The position numbers were made by a program, and so were the translations under genes. From the NCBI GenBank assembly GCA_035529075.1, contig DATKXK010000011.1, positions 1 to 64,000 on the forward strand: a DNA stretch of 64,000 nt. Reading direction: 5' to 3'. The stretch's first letter is position 1, and every line of letters begins with the position of its first letter. The notes under the pieces were generated by a model, which had not been told where the DNA came from, made no database searches, and saw only the letters and a list, made by a program, of their open reading frames with translations. This stretch comes from Acidobacteriota bacterium (lineage in GTDB: Bacteria; Zixibacteria; MSB-5A5; GN15; FEB-12). This document shows positions 37,106-46,536 of the stretch, piece after piece.

Positions 37106-37492
37106 GTCTAGGGAAAATAGTTGTGTTAAACGCGCTTCTGTTTTGCGTACATCGCACCTTTGGTAACTTTAAGACAAAGTTAAAGTTACTCTGATTCAAG
37201 CTCTTCTTTCAGGATCGTTCAAAAGATTTGAAGGTCTTACCCGGGTTTTTCTATCTGGGTGGATCCACGATCTTTCATAGAGATCTCCTATCCAATTTTG
37301 AATTCGACTTCTCATGCATGTCATTCTGGAGCAGCTGTTCCGGTTTGACAGAGATTTCGGATCTGAATTGGCCAGTGCCGATGCTCCCTTTTGTGAGGGA
37401 GAATTGGTACGGGAAGGTAAGAGTTCGGGAAAGCGATTTCCTGGCAATTACCTAAAACTTTGGTGACCTTTACTGGATTAAAGGAGCATTGA
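37106..37492 (+). promoter_or_regulatory. Long structured 5' leader
   Basis: About 390 nt separate the promoter from the start codon. The region is less GC-rich than its surroundings. A perfect 10-bp hairpin lies at 37163-37189 (GTAACTTTAA, 7-nt loop, TTAAAGTTAC) and a 6-bp hairpin at 37384-37401 (CTCCCT/AGGGAG). No leader peptide stands out. It may stabilise the mRNA or act as a control element. Confidence 0.45.
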
Positions 37493-40102
37493 ATGATGCA
37501 AAAAAGAACCCTATATTCTTTGCTACTCATCTCCTTTATAGTGGCATTTGCGGCGTCTGTGTCGTTTGCCAACACGGTCACTATTGAGTCGAAATCAAAT
37601 ATCTTACGTTGTGACAATCAGGCGTCCAACGTGGATATTGAAGTCACGTCGCCGGACGGCGTCGACGCAATCGAATTTGTATTCGAGATTGTCGAAGGCC
37701 CGGAAGGCGGTTTCTTAACGGTGACCGATGTTGTATGGGATGTTGATCTGCTCAACCTGATGGATCGTATCGTCGATCTGAGTCAGGTCGACGGAGTATC
37801 CCCGGATTATATCCGCTTTGCCGCTATGAAGCTGCAGCCGACTGACGCGCCGCTTCCGGCGGGTTCGTATACTGTAGCCCAGATTAAATTCACCACCAAC
37901 GACAATTGCGGTGACGATGTCGCCATCGACAACACGGTGTTCCCCTACGTGATAGGCGGAATCACCACCCAGTTTGTCGATGCGGCCACTAATTTACAAG
38001 TCGCAGTGTCGGTCACGCCAGCTACCATCGAAATCGTCAATCAGCTTCCTGAGATTGCCGATATCGATGATGTCACGTTGGAGTGGGGTGATTTCTACTC
38101 CGGCCTGGCGACGGCCACCGATCCGGACGGGGACAACAGCTGTGAAGAGCTGAAGTACTACAAGGTGTCCGGACCGGATGACTTGGTCGTCGGCGAGACC
38201 AGTGGTGTCATCACGTGGCTCACGACCGGCGCTGACGTGTGTGAGCACGTCGTGCAGGTCAAGGTGGTGGATGCGTGTGGAGCGGAGGATGTTACGTCCT
38301 TCACAATCTGCGTCCACAACTTCGCACCTATCATCACCTGCCCGGATGATCAGATGATCTTCTTCGGCGAGGCTCTCCAGACGCAGGTGACGGCTACAGA
38401 TGACGAGGACCCGCATGGTCCCGGCCCGTATCCTCTGATCTACAAGCTGGTTTCGTTCGATGGCCCGGGGATGGTTATGGTCGACCCCGGCAACGGCGAG
38501 ATCGTTTGGCAGACTGAGACAACCGCTAACTACACCGGTGTCTTCAACATCTGTGTTGAGGTAACGGACAGCGCTAACGTCTGCGTGGATTGCAGCCCGA
38601 AGAACGCTGACACCTGCTGCTTCCAGGTTGAGGTGGTCTCAATGGCCATCGCTATTGAGAAGCAGCACGGCGACGGTATGGGCGTGCCTCAGGGTCAGGA
38701 GACCACGGTTGAAGTCACGATGCTTCCTATGAACTTCAACAACTATCCGATTGGTGGCTTCAATTTCCTGATTCAGTACGACGCGACCGCGCTGAGCTTC
38801 CTGTACGCGGAAGAGGGCGAATTCCTGCTCGACTGCGAATGGGAGTACTTCACCTACCGGTTTGGCCCGGACGGCAACTGCGGTGATGGGTGCCCGAGCG
38901 GCTTGTTACGCGTCGTGGCTATAGCAGAGACTAACAACGGTGCTATTCATCCGGAATGCTTCGTAAACGACGGGTCGGTTACTGACGCTGATCAGCTCGT
39001 TATCTTGCACTTCATGGTCTCGAACGACCGGCTTCTGGAGTGCCAGTTCGTGCCGATCAAGTTCTTCTGGATTGAGTGCGGTGACAATACGCTCTCGTCC
39101 GTATCCGGTGACACGCTGCTGATCTCGCGCGATGTCTATGACTACATCGGCAGCGGCGGCATTGACACCTGGTATCAGATCGACTCTCTCGATTACGAGC
39201 TCCCGGGTATCTGGGGCGCCAACTACACCTGCGACGTCAGCGATAAGGGCTACCCGATTCGCTGGGCTGACTTCTGGAACGGCGGTGTTGACATTATTTG
39301 CAGTAAGGACATTGATGCACCTGGCGACGTGAACGCCAATGGCTGGGCATTTGAGATCGCGGACGCGGTCATGTTCAGCAACTACTTCGTCGATGGTCTC
39401 GGTGCCTTCCTGGGTCATGTCGATGCCTCTATTGCCGCCACCGACGTCAACAAGGACGGTATCACCCTGTCAATAGCTGACCTGGTGTACCTGATCCGTG
39501 TCGTTGTCGGCGATGCTCAACCGTATCCGAAGGAAGTCATTCCTGAGAACGTCCGCTACACCCATGATGCCGGTGTGGTGACCACCCAGGGTGACGTCGT
39601 TATCGGCGCTGCGTATCTTGTTGTTTCAGGTAACGTCTCGCCTGAGCTGTTGGCTGACAACATGGAGATGGCGTATCGTTTCGACGGCCAGAATACCCGC
39701 ATCATCGTGACGCCGCGGGTTGATAATGTCGTTACTGAAGGCTTCACGGGCGAGTTCCTGGGCGGCATTGACGGTGACATTCTTACCATTGAAATGGCCA
39801 CCGTTGCTGCTCTGCCGATCGTGGCGACCAACGTCCCGACGCATTACGGCCTGAGCCAGAACTACCCGAACCCGTTCAACCCGACTACCAAGATCGACCT
39901 CGCGACTCCGGAGGCTGGTTCTTACAGCGTGACCATCTATAACATTCAGGGTCAGGTTGTGGACGTCATCTCCGGTGTGGCCGACGCTCCTGGTGACTAC
40001 ATCGTTGAGTGGGATGCTTCGAACAATGCGTCCGGCGTGTACCTGTACAAGCTGGAAATCAACGCATTTACAAGCGTCAAGAAGATGGTACTGCTCAAGT
40101 AA
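37493..40102 (+). CDS. Cohesin-like, dockerin and FlgD-tail surface protein
   Basis: GGAG lies 7 bp before ATG 37493. Signal peptide (SLLLISFIVAFAASVSFA), then a cohesin-like beta domain (about 30-180), two Ig/cadherin-like domains (about 185-375), a second cohesin-like domain (about 385-560; VTMLPMNFNNYPIGGFNFLI), a dockerin-like pair of EF loops (DVNANGWAFEIADAVMF, DVNKDGITLSIADLVYLI), and a C-terminal FlgD-type sorting domain (LSQNYPNPFNPTTKI ... GVYLYKLE, ending KMVLLK). Cysteine is unusually frequent (over 20), suggesting disulphides. Strong promoter, long leader and strong terminator point to an abundant monocistronic surface protein. Domain names are from motif pattern, not a profile search. 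Confidence 0.85.
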   Translation: MMQKRTLYSLLLISFIVAFAASVSFANTVTIESKSNILRCDNQASNVDIEVTSPDGVDAIEFVFEIVEGPEGGFLTVTDVVWDVDLLNLMDRIVDLSQVDGVSPDYIRFAAMKLQPTDAPLPAGSYTVAQIKFTTNDNCGDDVAIDNTVFPYVIGGITTQFVDAATNLQVAVSVTPATIEIVNQLPEIADIDDVTLEWGDFYSGLATATDPDGDNSCEELKYYKVSGPDDLVVGETSGVITWLTTGADVCEHVVQVKVVDACGAEDVTSFTICVHNFAPIITCPDDQMIFFGEALQTQVTATDDEDPHGPGPYPLIYKLVSFDGPGMVMVDPGNGEIVWQTETTANYTGVFNICVEVTDSANVCVDCSPKNADTCCFQVEVVSMAIAIEKQHGDGMGVPQGQETTVEVTMLPMNFNNYPIGGFNFLIQYDATALSFLYAEEGEFLLDCEWEYFTYRFGPDGNCGDGCPSGLLRVVAIAETNNGAIHPECFVNDGSVTDADQLVILHFMVSNDRLLECQFVPIKFFWIECGDNTLSSVSGDTLLISRDVYDYIGSGGIDTWYQIDSLDYELPGIWGANYTCDVSDKGYPIRWADFWNGGVDIICSKDIDAPGDVNANGWAFEIADAVMFSNYFVDGLGAFLGHVDASIAATDVNKDGITLSIADLVYLIRVVVGDAQPYPKEVIPENVRYTHDAGVVTTQGDVVIGAAYLVVSGNVSPELLADNMEMAYRFDGQNTRIIVTPRVDNVVTEGFTGEFLGGIDGDILTIEMATVAALPIVATNVPTHYGLSQNYPNPFNPTTKIDLATPEAGSYSVTIYNIQGQVVDVISGVADAPGDYIVEWDASNNASGVYLYKLEINAFTSVKKMVLLK

Positions 40103-40131
40103 ATTGTTAGCTTGAGTTTTACCCTACAGAT

Positions 40132-40162
40132 AAGAGCCCCGCTCCGGCGGGGCTCTTTTTTT
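40132..40162 (+). terminator. Intrinsic terminator
   Basis: AAGAGCCCCGC/GCGGGGCTCTT stem with TCCG loop and a T7 run. Confidence 0.93.
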
Positions 40163-40247
40163 GCCTTGCCATGCAGGTTTGTGGTTGCCTCAGAACGGTC
40201 CGTCGGCTAACTGCGGTCAGCAGCGCCGTACCGACCCGGTCGCAATC

Positions 40248-41018
40248 TCAGTTGGCCCCCGTTCCGGTGCCCACCCCGTGGCGACCGAGCAGATCAAGGA
40301 ACTCACTGGCCCTGAACGGCTTGGACAGAACATCATCCACCGCGGCGCTGCCGGCGCTCCCTTTGATACTCTCCGGCGAAATCGAACTCCCCGTCAGCAC
40401 CGCCAGCATGTCCGGGTAGCGCTGCTTGATGGAATTGATCAGCGTCACGCCGTCCATGTCCGACAGCCGGTAGTCCGTGATTACCGCGTCGATGGTGCCG
40501 TTCTCCAGTTCGCGCATGGCCGCCTTGGCGTGCGGGACGTGAAAGGGAAGGCACTGACTGTAGCTCAGGGCGTCGGCGAGCGTGTTCCGGAACTCCTCGT
40601 CTTCATCGACGATAAGAACCCTCGGCATCCGCGACGCGAAGCTGTCCACCTTGCGGGCCAGCGCGTTTTCAATCAGTTGCTCTATCTGGGAGATGCGAAA
40701 GGGTTTGGCCAGGAAACCGTCCGGCGACGCCTGGCCGATGATGTCGCGCGTCGCCACGCCCGTTATGAAAAGCACCGGCATCCTGGCGTAATGGCGCCGT
40801 ACTTTCTTCAGAAGCTGCAGGCCGTCCACGTCCGGCATCCTGATGTCGGTGATCATCAGGCTGTAACTGGACTCCCTGAGCTTCGCCAGCGCCTCCACGC
40901 CGCCGGAAGCCCCCACCGCCTCATAGCCTATGGTGTCCAGCGTGTCTACCAGCAGTTCCAGCAGATCAGCGTCGTCATCAACCACCAGGATCTTCGGTTT
41001 GCGTTCTCTCGGGTTCAT
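40248..41018 (-). CDS. Double-receiver protein without output domain
   Basis: 256 residues made of two CheY-like receivers: ILVVDDDADLL with acceptor ITDIRMPDVDG and KPFRISQ, then VLIVDEDEEFR with acceptor ITDYRLSDMDG and KPFRASEF. No DNA-binding or enzymatic domain follows. The ATG at 41018 overlaps the stop of the phosphomannomutase gene (ATGA), so translation is coupled. An upstream start would lie inside that gene. It may be a phosphotransfer hub or control a partner by protein contact. The kinase is not known. Confidence 0.88.
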   Translation of the reverse strand: MNPRERKPKILVVDDDADLLELLVDTLDTIGYEAVGASGGVEALAKLRESSYSLMITDIRMPDVDGLQLLKKVRRHYARMPVLFITGVATRDIIGQASPDGFLAKPFRISQIEQLIENALARKVDSFASRMPRVLIVDEDEEFRNTLADALSYSQCLPFHVPHAKAAMRELENGTIDAVITDYRLSDMDGVTLINSIKQRYPDMLAVLTGSSISPESIKGSAGSAAVDDVLSKPFRASEFLDLLGRHGVGTGTGAN

Positions 41019-42358
41019 GACCTGATAAGTTTGAGTAGTTGTGCCGTTTTCTCGTTGAGCAGCGGCTGGGTATCGGCCTCGACGTTGAGTCTCAGGAGCG
41101 GCTCCGTGTTGGAGGGCCGGACGTTGAACCACCAGTGCTCGTACTGGACGGTCAGGCCGTCCAGCGTGTCTTGTTCTCCGTCATCGTAGGCTCTCCTGAT
41201 GGCCTCGATCTTCTCCGGGATTGATTTGACCCGGCTGTTCTGCTCGCCCGAGCGGAAGTAGGGGTCGATATCCCTGACCATCTCGTGCAGCGGGCGATTC
41301 TCCCTTGATATCAGTTCCAGGCACACCAGCAGGGCGATCATTCCGGAATCGGCAAACCAGTTGTCGCGAAAGTAGAAATGCCCCGAGTGTTCGCCACCGA
41401 AGATGGCGTTGTGCCGTTTCATGAGCGGTTTGATCAGGGCGTGGCCTACCCGCGTACGGATGGCCCTGCCGCCCGACCTTGCCACCAGTTCCGGCACCGC
41501 CCGGGAGCAAATAAGATTGTACAGGATGGTCTCACCGGGGTGCCTGGCCAGCAGCGATTTGGCCACCAGCGCCGTCACCATGTCTCCCCCGAGTTGTTTG
41601 CCGAACCTGTCCAGCAGAAACATCCGGTCGGCATCGCCGTCGAACGCCACCCCGAAATCCGCCCCCTTCTGCGCAATCTCCTTCTGGAGATCGACCAGGT
41701 TTTCCAACTCGATGGGGGAGGCCGGGTGATTGGGGAAGGTGCCGTCCAGCTCGAAGTACAGGGGCATCACCTTCACCGGCAGTTCTTTCAGGACGGGCGG
41801 GAGGGTGTAGCCGGCCATACCGTTGCCGGCATCGATGACGATGCTGAACGGCTTGACCGTCGCCGGGTCGATGAAGGAAAGGCAGTGCCGGGCGTAATCG
41901 CTGGAAATGTCCCTGCGGACAATCATTCCTTTGGAGGGCGCCTGCTCCAGGTAGGCATCGTTCTGGATCATCTCGAGGATCTGCTTCAGACCCTCCTGGC
42001 CTGAAAGCGGCTCCGCGTTCTGGCGGCACATTTTAAAGCCGTTATACTGTCGGGGGTTGTGGCTGGCCGTGATCATTACGCCGCCATCGAAACCGTACTT
42101 GCCGACCGCGAAGTAGAGCCCGTCGGTTGAGATCAGCCCCAGGTCGATCACGTCCACGCCGTTGGCGTTGATTCCGCGGGCCAGAGCGTCGAACAACTCA
42201 TCGGAACTGCTCCGCATGTCCCGCCCCACGGCGATTGCTTTCGGCTTGAGAAACCGGGCCAGGGCGGCTCCGATCATAAAGGACGTGTCACCGTGAAGCT
42301 GGTCAGGATAGGTTCCCCTGATGTCGTACGCTTTGAATATAGAAGGATCGATGGCCAT
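41015..42358 (-). CDS. manB: Phosphomannomutase/phosphoglucomutase
   Basis: Interconverts hexose 1- and 6-phosphates for nucleotide-sugar supply. Alpha-phosphohexomutase motifs in order: YDIRGTYP near the start, TASHNPRQYNGFK (phosphoserine loop, active Ser), DGDADRMFL (metal site), GGEHSGHFYF (sugar-binding loop) and RPSNTEPLLRL (phosphate-binding). 447 residues fits the AlgC/ManB type. ATG 42358 follows a GGAAGGGG site. It overlaps the double-receiver gene by 4 bp. It could feed the glycosyltransferases of the cell surface. Confidence 0.95.
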   Translation of the reverse strand: MAIDPSIFKAYDIRGTYPDQLHGDTSFMIGAALARFLKPKAIAVGRDMRSSSDELFDALARGINANGVDVIDLGLISTDGLYFAVGKYGFDGGVMITASHNPRQYNGFKMCRQNAEPLSGQEGLKQILEMIQNDAYLEQAPSKGMIVRRDISSDYARHCLSFIDPATVKPFSIVIDAGNGMAGYTLPPVLKELPVKVMPLYFELDGTFPNHPASPIELENLVDLQKEIAQKGADFGVAFDGDADRMFLLDRFGKQLGGDMVTALVAKSLLARHPGETILYNLICSRAVPELVARSGGRAIRTRVGHALIKPLMKRHNAIFGGEHSGHFYFRDNWFADSGMIALLVCLELISRENRPLHEMVRDIDPYFRSGEQNSRVKSIPEKIEAIRRAYDDGEQDTLDGLTVQYEHWWFNVRPSNTEPLLRLNVEADTQPLLNEKTAQLLKLIRS

Positions 42359-42615
42359 CCGTGGTCCCCTTCCCATCACAGCCCGGCGACATTCTCGCCC
42401 GGACTGACTGGTCCACCTGATACACCCTATGGCAAGCCCGGTTCCAAATCAACAAGAACTTTGGGAGGCCGTTGTTCGAAAACGTTAAGATGTTTGGTGA
42501 CAACAGGATGTGCGGTCAATCTGGTCAAAAGGCTGGGCTCAGCGGGATCCACGGACTCGCCACCATAGATGCTGACGGCATAAGGCGGAAAAGAAGACCC
42601 GCGATGTCGGGCTGG

Positions 42616-42879
42616 TTATTCGGTGGAGGTCCGCCGGCCGACGAACAGGTTGTAGACCCATCCGAATATCGCGCCGCATATCAGGCCGTCGACCAGCCCC
42701 CAGATCAGTCCGACCAGGCTGCCAAGGGGGGTGATGCTGTATCCGCGATAGATCCTGCCTATTATGGTGGTCTCTGCACTGGCGCCGTCGAAGAGTATCA
42801 TCCACCAGGTGCAGCCGAATACGGCAAGCCCCCAGAGCAGGCTCGATGTGAGAGCCAGTGCCTTGACGTTGAGTTTCAT
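42616..42879 (-). CDS. Small holin-like membrane protein
   Basis: 87 residues. ATG 42879 has GGAGG 6 bp upstream. Three hydrophobic segments: ALTSSLLWGLAVFGCTWWMILF, LGSLVGLIWGLVDGLICGAIF and a short end. The pattern RIYRGYSITPLGSLVGLIWG matches a family often labelled 'bacteriophage holin' in genomes, but no phage genes are near and the family is chromosomal in many bacteria. Function unknown. Confidence 0.7.
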   Translation of the reverse strand: MKLNVKALALTSSLLWGLAVFGCTWWMILFDGASAETTIIGRIYRGYSITPLGSLVGLIWGLVDGLICGAIFGWVYNLFVGRRTSTE

Positions 42880-43009
42880 CGTGACCTCCGGTGTTCTCCT
42901 GGTGTTGGCAGTTGCCGACCGTTTCAATCATCATATGCCGCCGCGCTTTTTCATAGCTTTATCAGAAGCGCGGTCGGCCTGCTTGGACCGCCGGTGCCGG
43001 TGCAGTGGC

Positions 43010-43477
43010 CTATCGGCGCGAAGAGAAGCGCATGACGATGGGTCCGACCAGGGTTTCGAAGTCGCGGTATTTCAGCTTGATCAGTTCCGTGTGCGATCCG
43101 GCATTGAAAGCGATCTCGTCCTCTTCAGCCAGGCTTTCGGCCACGTAAACCTCCATACCGTAGAGATTTCCAAACGGTGGCATGGCGCCCAGTTCGCACT
43201 CCGGGAACATGTCCTTGAACTCCTGTTCGCTGGCCAGCTCCACCTTCTGAGCCATTGCCGCCTCTTTCAGCAGGTCGAAATCCACCTTGTAGGAGGCGGG
43301 CAGTACGGCCATGGCCATCTTGCCGTCCAGCTTGATCATCACCGTCTTGGCCAGATCCTTACCGGGGACGTGGGCCGTTGCGGCGATCGTCTGAGCCGTG
43401 TAAGCCGGCGAGTGGCTCATCGTCACGTAGCTGATGTTGTTCTTTTCCAGAAACTGCTTGAGCTTCTTCACGGGCAT
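43010..43477 (-). CDS. YbaK/EbsC-type aminoacyl-tRNA deacylase
   Basis: 155-residue editing-domain protein that hydrolyses mischarged tRNA. Matches: SPAYTAQTIAATAHVPGKDLAKTVMIKLDG (with the active Lys in KTVM), ELASEQEFKDMFP, and GAMPPFG with the Gly-Ala-Met-Pro-Pro loop of free-standing deacylases. AAGGAGG precedes the start by 8 bp. The C-terminal half after GNLYGMEVYV is normal in length. Which tRNA it edits (Pro, Ala or other) cannot be told. Confidence 0.88.
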   Translation of the reverse strand: MPVKKLKQFLEKNNISYVTMSHSPAYTAQTIAATAHVPGKDLAKTVMIKLDGKMAMAVLPASYKVDFDLLKEAAMAQKVELASEQEFKDMFPECELGAMPPFGNLYGMEVYVAESLAEEDEIAFNAGSHTELIKLKYRDFETLVGPIVMRFSSRR

Positions 43478-43809
43478 CGCGATATCCTCCTTGGGTTGTA
43501 GTTTTCTTCCTGTTACGAACGTGCGTCCTCTTTACCTGACGTGCGCTCTCGGGCGGCGCCCGAGAAGTCCGGCCAACGATGGAAGAGACGGTGTCCCACG
43601 CAACGTGAGACGTTCGTTCACAATAGTAATGAATGACTGCGGGCCAGGAAGATATTACGATCGGCAAAGACCACGAGCCGTGTTACTGGATGCGGTCGGC
43701 TCGCCGGCCCGTTAGTGTATAGAATAGACGTATTCGTGCTCGTCGATCAAGCGATTTTTTGCCTGAGGCCACTGATACCGGCCTGCCGCCCGATGTGGCA
43801 CCGGGGCAC
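43478..43809. other. Intergenic region with one hairpin
   Basis: About 330 bp between ybaK and the propeller gene, both minus strand. An 8-bp perfect hairpin (TCTCGGGC/GCCCGAGA, 43547-43565) lies upstream of ybaK. No gene or clear terminator is seen. Confidence 0.4.
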
Positions 43810-45639
43810 TCACGGTGCGAGGCGCAGAATGATGCCCCGCTCGCCCACGCAGTAGACATGGCCGCCCGCCGTGCCCCGGATTCCGGTAAGCCGAAAATCC
43901 GTGCCGGTCGCCATCGGAGTCCAGTCGCGGCCGTCGTAACGTACGATGACACCGTCGGTTCCGGCCGCAAAGACGTCGTCGGCCGAGCGGCCGCTGACGG
44001 TCAGAAGATCCTCGGTCGTAACGGCCGGCATCCGGCTCCAGCTCTCGCCGTCATAGTGCAGGATGGTACCGGCCCAGCTGACTGCCCAGACGTCACTCGA
44101 TGACGATCCCCATATGTCGGTTATCGTCTCAGGTGTGGAAGGGGGGAGTTCCAGCAGACTGATTTCAGACCATGTGCCGCTCTGGTAGTGAAGTCGTGTA
44201 CGCTCGCCCGTGGCATAGATGTCGTCCCCGGAGCTTCCCCAGATGCTGGACACGATCGGGCCGATGGGTCCGGATGCCTTGCTGTAAGCAACGCTCCACT
44301 GGGTGCCGTCATAATGGACGATTATTCCGCTGGAGAAGTTCTCCCTGCCCACGGCCCAGAGGTTGGAATCGGAAGTCCCCCATATGTCTCTTAGCGACAA
44401 CGTACCCGATACCGTAACCTCGTTCCATCCGGTGCCGTCGTAGTGCAGGACCTTGCCGTGTAAGCCGTCGCTGCCGACCGCGTATACGTCATCGGGTGAA
44501 AGACCGAACACGCCGTAAAGCGTGGCCGCCGTGCCGCTGTTCATGACCGACCACTGGTCTCCATCATAGTTAACGATGGTGCCGAGATTCCCGACCGCAA
44601 AGACGTCATCGTCGGTGCTTGCCCAGACGGCCCGAAGGTCCTCCGATACCACTGAGTAGTATTCGTTCCTCGTCCAGGAACTTCCGTCGTAGCGCAGTAT
44701 GGTCGCCTGCGAGCCGACGGCACTGACGTTACTCTCGTCGCGGGCCCACACGCCGAACAGCGCCGTTCCTTCGTAAGCGGTCATTTGACTCCAGGACTCG
44801 CCGTCGTGCCTCAGGACCTGGCCGGCGGTTGTGACGGCAAAGACGGCCGTATCCGCAAGGCACCACATGTCGGTGATTCGGCCGCTCGTGGGCGGGCGCT
44901 CGAGAATCCACTGGCTGCCGTCGTAGTGACGAACGGAGCCGACTGAGCCGAACGCGAACATATTGCTGTCGGACGTTCCCCAGATGCCGCCGAAATAGTC
45001 GGCGGTGTCGAAAACCTGCATCCACTGGGCACCGTCGTACTCGTATATGCTTCCTTCTCTCGAGGAAAGGAATGCGCTGCCCGACGGGGCGACCCACACG
45101 CCGGTGAAATCCTCGATGATACTGGTTGATATCAGATCCCATACGATTCCGTCGAAATGAACGACGCGCCCCCCGTCGCCCACGGCGAAGACATGGGAGG
45201 ACGAAGTGCCGTGGACAGACTGCAGGTCATAGGACGTCACGCTGGAGTCTATGTGCCACGAGGAACCGTTATCCTGGAGCAGTCCGCGGGCAACCAGCCC
45301 TCGTCCGCCCACCGCGAACGCCCGATCATCCGGGCTCTTGTAGATGGCCGAAAAGTGGTTATCTGCCTCGCGCAACACCCGCGTCAGGACGGAACCGTCG
45401 TAGTGGAAAATCCCTCCGCCGAGGCTGGTGATATACATGTCGTCCGGTGACCTTCCCCAAACGTCGCTGAAGAACTGAAGTGTCGGCGGGCCGCTGACAC
45501 GCTGCCACGTCGCCTCGGGCGGTATCGGTTCGGAAGGTTTCGTAACGTCATCCCCGCAGGCACCGAGGAACAACAACAGTGCCCAGAGCGGAATCAGTAT
45601 CAGTGTGTGATAGCCGCGAACGAGGTGTTTGGCCGGCAT
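43810..45639 (-). CDS. Lipoprotein with about 14 propeller-type repeats
   Basis: ATG 45639 has GGAGG 6 bp upstream and starts a lipoprotein signal (LILIPLWALLLFLGAC). The remaining 570 residues are about 14 units of 36-48 residues with the pattern VWGxSxDDVYAVGxxGxIxHYDGxxW, for example DIWGTSDSNLWAVG and ILHYDGESW. Fourteen units suggest two 7-bladed propellers or one open array. Proteins of this type are common surface lipoproteins in environmental bacteria; ligand unknown. It ends the minus-strand run that begins with the MBL gene but is separated from DUF169 by about 140 bp. Confidence 0.82.
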   Translation of the reverse strand: MPAKHLVRGYHTLILIPLWALLLFLGACGDDVTKPSEPIPPEATWQRVSGPPTLQFFSDVWGRSPDDMYITSLGGGIFHYDGSVLTRVLREADNHFSAIYKSPDDRAFAVGGRGLVARGLLQDNGSSWHIDSSVTSYDLQSVHGTSSSHVFAVGDGGRVVHFDGIVWDLISTSIIEDFTGVWVAPSGSAFLSSREGSIYEYDGAQWMQVFDTADYFGGIWGTSDSNMFAFGSVGSVRHYDGSQWILERPPTSGRITDMWCLADTAVFAVTTAGQVLRHDGESWSQMTAYEGTALFGVWARDESNVSAVGSQATILRYDGSSWTRNEYYSVVSEDLRAVWASTDDDVFAVGNLGTIVNYDGDQWSVMNSGTAATLYGVFGLSPDDVYAVGSDGLHGKVLHYDGTGWNEVTVSGTLSLRDIWGTSDSNLWAVGRENFSSGIIVHYDGTQWSVAYSKASGPIGPIVSSIWGSSGDDIYATGERTRLHYQSGTWSEISLLELPPSTPETITDIWGSSSSDVWAVSWAGTILHYDGESWSRMPAVTTEDLLTVSGRSADDVFAAGTDGVIVRYDGRDWTPMATGTDFRLTGIRGTAGGHVYCVGERGIILRLAP

Positions 45640-45776
45640 GATTACCTCCGTTGGTGCGAGATTCGTTTGAGCCGCACACCGCACGTCCAGGCACCTGAAC
45701 TGAGGCGCCCGGGCGGGGCTGGCGCCAGGCCCTGGTCGTACTATACACCTGACGAGCGGGCGAATCAATCCGCCCA

Positions 45777-46535
45777 TCACTTTTGTGAGTCGATTCTCGC
45801 CCTGACCTCCTCCCACGACCCGGTGATAAGGAAACTCTCGTCCATGTTACGGACCATCGATACCAGCCTGGCCCAGGGGACTGCGAACGTGAGCACTCGC
45901 GACGGCACACAGGGTCGGGCCGAGACATCAAACATGCCAAGCACCGCCCGTGGTTCCTGCGAAAGCCCCTCCTGATATGGGGAATACACGATCGATGCAC
46001 ACCCGGCGCACATGGGTGCAATCACGCCGTGGGGGTGGGGGATGTCGAAATTCGCCAGCGTGAACAGGCCGGAAAGTACATCCGGGGTGGCAAAGAACAC
46101 GGCGGCCACCGGGTCGTCCCGTTCTTCCAGCAGGTCCCATCTCTTGAACACTATGTACCGGCCCGGCGCGTCAAACGTCGACTGGTGCTTCAGCAGCTCG
46201 TTCACCAGTTCCGGTGATTTCTTGTACCGCTCGCCTTCCAGTTGACCCGGTATCCCGCATGACAGGAAGTACTCGAACTGCGGACGAAGCTCCTGGGTGA
46301 AGCCCAGGTATCTCTGGCCTCCTCCGCAGCCGATGCTGTCCAGTTCGAAGCAGACCGTCTTTCCGTTCCGAACCTTCGCGAGATCGCAGATGATGCACCG
46401 ATGCCCGGTTGGTTTCGATGCAGCTTCACCGTGTCCTTTCTCATCGGTGTAGTAGAAGACGACCGGCAGTTCCGCGCCGGGGAAGTATCGTTCCCATTGC
46501 CGAATGAACTCTTGCTTGAACGTCATCGTGTCCAC
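45777..46535 (-). CDS. DUF169-family protein
   Basis: 252 residues with the DUF169 core: CIICDLAKVRNGKTVCF, SIGCGGGQRYLGF and FLSCGIPG, so cysteine-rich in the N-terminal half, and GVIAPMCAGCASIVYSPYQEG in the second half. The cysteine pairs suggest metal or cofactor binding; the family has no proven function. GTG 46535 comes after a GAGGAG site and 1 bp after the nudix stop; ATG 46526 is an alternative. Lies in the MBL-Nudix-DUF169 set. Confidence 0.8.
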   Translation of the reverse strand: MDTMTFKQEFIRQWERYFPGAELPVVFYYTDEKGHGEAASKPTGHRCIICDLAKVRNGKTVCFELDSIGCGGGQRYLGFTQELRPQFEYFLSCGIPGQLEGERYKKSPELVNELLKHQSTFDAPGRYIVFKRWDLLEERDDPVAAVFFATPDVLSGLFTLANFDIPHPHGVIAPMCAGCASIVYSPYQEGLSQEPRAVLGMFDVSARPCVPSRVLTFAVPWARLVSMVRNMDESFLITGSWEEVRARIDSQK

Positions 46536-46536
46536 T

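Noticed and set aside
36641-37111. Open frame of 156 codons in the intergenic region
   Set aside because: It begins inside the barrel gene in another frame, runs through the 37071 promoter, and shows no domain or signal.
42616-42879. Prophage marker because of holin-like label
   Set aside because: No endolysin, capsid, integrase or attachment sites are near; the family is often chromosomal.
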